From: an uncultured Rickettsiales bacterium
GTDB lineage: Bacteria > Pseudomonadota > Alphaproteobacteria > Rickettsiales > UBA1997
Assembly: GCA_934725005.1 (NCBI GenBank)
Contig: CAKVBE010000008.1
Location: forward strand, 1-15,954
DNA: 15,954 bases
Direction: 5' to 3'
Part shown: positions 15,490 to 15,954 of the stretch, one piece after another
How positions within the stretch are numbered: the stretch's first letter is position 1
Layout: each line of letters starts with the position of its first letter
Made by a program: the position numbers and the translations under genes
The notes under the pieces: model-generated
The model's input: the letters and a program-made list of their open reading frames with translations, nothing else
What the model was told of the DNA's origin: nothing
The model's database searches: none

Positions 15490-15954
15490 ATAACTAATAT
15501 TTGGTTCCGTTAAGTGGTTCCGTAAAAAAGTATAATTATATAAAGAATTTGTTTAAATTATCAATCCACTTGTTAGAAAATAATTTTTGTTAAGATTATT
15601 GATATAAAAGAATTATATAATATTTTAAGTAAAATTAATTGTTCCAAAATGCAATAAAAGTTCCGTAAAAATTTTTATGTAAAAAATCAAACATCATGAC
15701 ACCCTAAAAACTCTTACTTGGTCGGAAGTTTTGCATATGTTATAAATATCAAATCATGTGTTGTTTTACAGTAATTTACTATGTCAATTTAGTATCACTC
15801 CCTCAAACCTAAATATACTTTAAATTGAAGTCGATTTTAACGGATTTAAAACGGACTTTTAAAGTAATTAAATGGGGCAAAATTGATGAATTACCCTGTC
15901 TGAAAATCATTTTCAAAAGTTTAGACTTGTTGCGACTTTGAGGCTATTTTCAGT
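15490..15954. other. AT-rich region without recognisable gene, right edge of window
   Basis: No frame on either strand gives a convincing protein over these 465 bases. The stretch contains the GTTCCGT repeats described separately and, at 15832-15858, a segment (CGATTTTAACG and following) that partly mirrors the possible left end near 11524. A right terminus of the Mu-like element may lie here or beyond the edge; I found no pair of target-site duplications. Confidence 0.4.
15502..15523 (+). repeat. Tandem TGGTTCCGT repeats, 13-base period
   Basis: TGGTTCCGT occurs at 15502-15510 and again at 15515-15523. GTTCCGTAAAAA (15517-15528) recurs at 15660-15671, and GTTCCAAAAT lies at 15641. Related sequence in inverted orientation lies at 15832-15855 (ATTTTAACGGATTTAAAACGG). 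These could be transposase-binding or regulator sites near the right end of the element. Confidence 0.4.

Noticed and set aside
1..15954. CRISPR array, tRNA or rRNA genes
   Set aside because: No regularly spaced identical repeats with unique spacers, no cloverleaf-like GGTTCGAATCC-type segments and no rRNA-like stretches were seen.

Overview
AT-rich bacterial DNA holding the end of a housekeeping gene, a compact anti-phage defence island and a decayed Mu-like transposable element. The host is probably an uncultured AT-rich bacterium. The dispersed palindromic repeats of the TCATTGCGAG / GCAATCC kind behind mnmE recall gut lineages such as Gastranaerophilales (Melainabacteria), but that assignment is an impression, not something the sequence proves.

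Layout. 1-429: 3' end of mnmE (tRNA modification GTPase). 430-970: non-coding, with dispersed-repeat fragments. 971-8349: a type I restriction-modification operon, hsdR - small single-TM protein - hsdM - second single-TM protein - hsdS, all on the + strand with overlaps or very short gaps; HsdS carries an extra C-terminal domain. 8350-8757: a 408-base non-coding region that I interpret as the structured ncRNA of a defence-associated reverse transcriptase (DRT). 8758-10464: the reverse transcriptase (YCDD active site), DRT2/UG2-like. 10500-11507: a YhcG/DUF1016 PD-(D/E)XK nuclease. 11620-15489: a Mu-like element (MuA-like transposase, MuB-like ATPase, two small proteins, and on the opposite strand a Mor-like activator). 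15490-15954: no gene seen, with short repeats that may be transposase or regulator sites.

Main discovery candidate. The region upstream of the RT contains a 12-base direct repeat (TCACAAGAAGGT at 8482 and 8629) whose period is 147 bases, exactly 49 codons. Of the six frames across that unit, one antisense frame has no stop. If the RT jumps from one repeat copy to the other, as described for DRT2, the concatemeric cDNA would carry an endless open reading frame. The same antisense strand has, inside the unit, an extended -10 box (TGTTATAAT), a strong Shine-Dalgarno (AAAGGAG) and an in-frame ATGATG start. This is what a 'neo'-type gene would look like. It is inferred from sequence alone.

Second notable pattern. 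The transposase, the ATPase and the Mor-like gene of the Mu-like element are each continuous with an intact upstream coding frame, interrupted by one in-frame stop near the N-terminus (codons 5, 22 and 14). A fourth frame continues 40 codons past its stop. All could result from single C-to-T or G-to-A transitions, and no frameshifts are seen. The element therefore looks recently inactivated, whereas the neighbouring defence genes are intact.
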